Below, piece after piece: positions 62,038-64,000 of a stretch of DNA of 64,000 nucleotides. The notes under the pieces were generated by a model, which did not search any database, was not told where the DNA came from, and was given only the letters and a program-made list of their open reading frames with translations. The stretch comes from Adiantum capillus-veneris (Eukaryota > Streptophyta > Polypodiopsida > Polypodiales > Pteridaceae): the NCBI GenBank assembly GCA_014529385.2, contig CM043966.1, forward strand, positions 144,510,711 through 144,574,710, given 5' to 3'. Position 1 is the first letter of the stretch; the number at the start of each line of letters is the position of its first letter. The position numbers were made by a program, and so were the translations under genes.

Positions 62038-63190
62038 GTGAAATCACTGTCCCCAGAACAACAGGACCCCACAGACTTACACCTTGCGCCTAAACATTTC
62101 AAATCCTATACCACAGAGGAACGTAAGGTTGTGTATACAAAGGCTCAAAGAAAACCTATCGATGGAAGCAATGGAGTCTATGACGGTCCAACGATAGTTA
62201 AGAAAATAGAGCTAGCAGACCCAAGAGAAGAGTCCAAACCTATTTTCATTGCCCAAGATCTGATAGAGACTGAAGAGTGTGTACTTAAAGAACTTCTCAA
62301 GGAATTCAGGGATATATTTTCTTGGACATATCATGATATGAAAGGTGTTCCACCTTCTGTGGTGAAACACATAGTCCCCATGAATAGCATGGCTAAACCA
62401 GTTCAACAACGACCCTACCCAATGAATCCTAAATATGCAAAGATAGTTCAAGAAGAGATTGAAAAGCTTGTGAAATGAGGATTCATATATCCTATTGAGC
62501 ACTCAGAATGGGTGTCTCCAATAGTGATTGTGCCAAAAAAGAATGGGAAACTCAAGGTGTGCATCGATCTCAAGAACGTCAATGCTACCACTAGGAGGGA
62601 CCATTACCCCTTGCCATATTCAAAACATGTGCTTGAATGAGTTGCAGAGAAGGAAGCTTATAGCTTTTTAGATGGGTACTCTGGCTACAATCAAATCACA
62701 ATTGCGCTAGAGGACCAAGCTAAAACAACCTTTATAACCAAATTTGGAGTGTTCGCATTCTATGTTATGGCTTTTGGCTTAACTAATGCCCCTGCTACCT
62801 TTCAAAGATTAATAAACACTGCTTTTAGAGAATATTTGAGGGAGCTTTGTGAAGCTTTCTTAGATGACCTTTGTGTTTATTCCTCTTGCAAAGAACATCT
62901 ATCATTCTTACAAATAGTGTTTGAGAAGTGCAGATTGTATCGCATCTCCTTAAATCCTTTCAAATGCCAATTTTGGGTTAAACATGGAGTCATTTTAGGG
63001 CATATAGTGTCCAAAATATGGGATTTCCACAGATGAGAGGAAAATTAAAGCCATAGCGGAATTGCCACACCTACAAACTATAAGAGAGTTCAAAGGTTCA
63101 TGGGCCATGTTGGTTATTACCGACGGTTTATTTTAAACTTTGCCGAGATAGCTCATCCTTTGTAGAAGCTTCTTATTGAGTTCCACTGGA
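62038..63190 (+). pseudogene. Athila-like reverse transcriptase
   Basis: The pre-RT region is KEFRDIFSWTYHDMKGVPPS and QQRPYPMNPKYAKIVQEEIE, then a TGA at 62476, GFIYPIEHSEWVSPIVIVPK, and another stop at 62638. Motifs follow: FLDGYSGYNQITIALEDQAK, VFAFYVMAFGLTNAPATFQR and AFLDDLCVYSSCKEHLSFLQ, with the D-D pair near 62861. A frame change near 63020 precedes GHVGYYRRFILNFAEIAHPL. No protease motif is visible between the last zinc knuckle and RT. Confidence 0.85.
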
Positions 63191-63801
63191 CCGCGGAGTG
63201 TGACCATGCTTATGAGTCATTGAAAAAGACCTTGACTAGCACTCCTATTTTATGAGTGCTGGATTGGAATGTAATTTTTCATGTGCATATTGATGTATCA
63301 AACTTTGCTATTGGGTGTGTTCTAGCTCAACTAGGAGAACATAAACTGGACTTCCCCATTAGCTTTGCAAGTCGTCAATTGAATGATGCCGAAAGAAACT
63401 ACACCACTATAGAGCGAGAAGGTTTAGGTATGATTTATGCAGTGAAGAAATTTCGCTACTACCTTCTTGCCAACAAGTTTCTTTTCTATGTTGATCATCA
63501 AGCCTCCTTGTATCCAGCAAATAAACCTTGTTCCACGGGAAGAATTACACTATGGTTGTTAATTCTCCTTGAGTTTGATTTTACCGTTGTGGTGAGACCT
63601 GGTAAAAGACATGTCATGGCAGATCATTTGTCTCGCATACCCAATGGTGAAGCCCCTATCGGAGTCGATGATAAATTGCCCGATATTTCTCTATTCCTAG
63701 TTGAGACCATACCTGAATGGAGTGAGAAGATTGTGAACTTTCTAGTTAATGGTTTTCCACCCAAAGAGCTTCGTAAGTACATAGATCAAAAATTGTTTTA
63801 A
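63191..63801 (+). pseudogene. Athila-like RNase H and spacer
   Basis: After a stop at 63253, an open frame reads FHVHIDVSNFAIGCVLAQLG, FASRQLNDAERNYTTIEREG, AVKKFRYYLLANKFLFYVDH and GKRHVMADHLSRIPNGE, a complete gypsy RNase H. The spacer DISLFLVETIPEWSEKIVNF follows, to a TAA at 63799. Confidence 0.85.
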
Positions 63802-64000
63802 GAATGTAAACCTTATTTTCTCATTGCAGGAACTCTCTACAGGATAGGGAAGGATGATATTCTTAGATGTTGTGCCCCTGAGGATGAGTATTTATACATA
63901 CTACAAAAAGCCCACATGGGTATAGCTGAAGGACATTTCTCAGGGGAACTAGTAACTAAAAAGGTATTGCAATCAGGCTATTGGTGGCCTACCTTATTCA
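63802..64000 (+). pseudogene. Athila-like integrase, N-terminal start
   Basis: The frame continues CKPYFLIAGTLYRIGKDDIL, HMGIAEGHFSGELVTKKVLQ and SGYWWPTLF to the window edge. The His residues of the HHCC zinc site are present; the Cys pair lies beyond the edge. Confidence 0.8.

Larger units (their letters stand above)
60730..64000 (+). mobile_element. Athila-like Ty3/gypsy element, runs off the window
   Basis: Gag knuckles, RT, RNase H and the start of integrase lie in order on the plus strand. The RT/RNase H text and the spacer (ISLFLVETIPEWSEKIVNFL, then integrase ending GYWWPTLF) resemble Athila pol. There is one RNase H only and no second domain before integrase. No 5' LTR is identified, and the 3' part lies beyond 64000. 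Confidence 0.75.

Noticed and set aside
1-64000. CRISPR arrays, tRNA or rRNA genes, bacterial operons
   Set aside because: No regularly spaced repeats with unique spacers, and no cloverleaf or rRNA sequence was noticed; the tRNA-like strings are primer-binding sites of retroelements.

Overview
This window looks like nuclear DNA of a land plant, and I find no host gene, rRNA or tRNA in it. It is a patchwork of LTR retrotransposons, most of them broken by stop codons, frameshifts, deletions and later insertions. The plant assignment rests on Ty1/copia elements with an initiator-Met-type primer site (TGGTATCAGAGC or a close variant), on Ty3/gypsy elements with two successive RNase H domains as in the plant Tat lineage, and on an Athila-like Ty3 element. 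The very low gene density and the age of the copies suggest a large genome such as a gymnosperm's; that last step is inference.

Layout. 281-2070: a short copia-type LTR with primer site and an eroded interior. 2071-11080 (minus): Tat-like element 'TatM'. 11081-12118: the 3' end of an unrecognised LTR element ('R1'), cut by TatM. 12840-24740: copia 'CopA', split inside its protease by the Tat-like 'Tat1' (13977-21817), whose 5' LTR itself carries an 867-bp insertion. 24741-26147: non-coding, with a degenerate repeat block. 26153-31738: complete copia 'CopC' with a perfect 5-bp target duplication. 32289-46583: Ty3 element 'Gyp4', split in frame by the complete Tat-like 'Tat3' (34114-45280). 46590-49990 (minus): a second, inverted R copy ('R2') with more upstream sequence. 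50259-53692 (minus): copia 'CopB', a relative of CopA, with a 246-bp MITE in its RNase H. 53693-54092: an orphan Tat1/Tat2-family LTR fragment. 54846-54960 and 58789-59490: pieces of a Ty3 gag ('Gyp5') flanking 'Tat2' (about 54960-58788), which has lost its 5' half. 60730-64000: an Athila-like element running off the window.

How the genes relate. Where complete, the Tat-like elements read LTR, primer site, a small leader ORF, gag, protease, RT, gypsy RNase H, a second (archaeal-type) RNase H, integrase, polypurine tract, LTR. The most interesting signal is the leader ORF. Four copies in three elements (8014-8232 minus, 16733-16951, 36755-36961, 36983-37201) encode alignable 68-72-residue proteins; the copy nearest gag ends 86-102 bases before it. 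Three of the four align over 72 residues without a gap. A second candidate is the acidic ORF just upstream of the polypurine tract and LTR of the R family, recognisable in both R copies.
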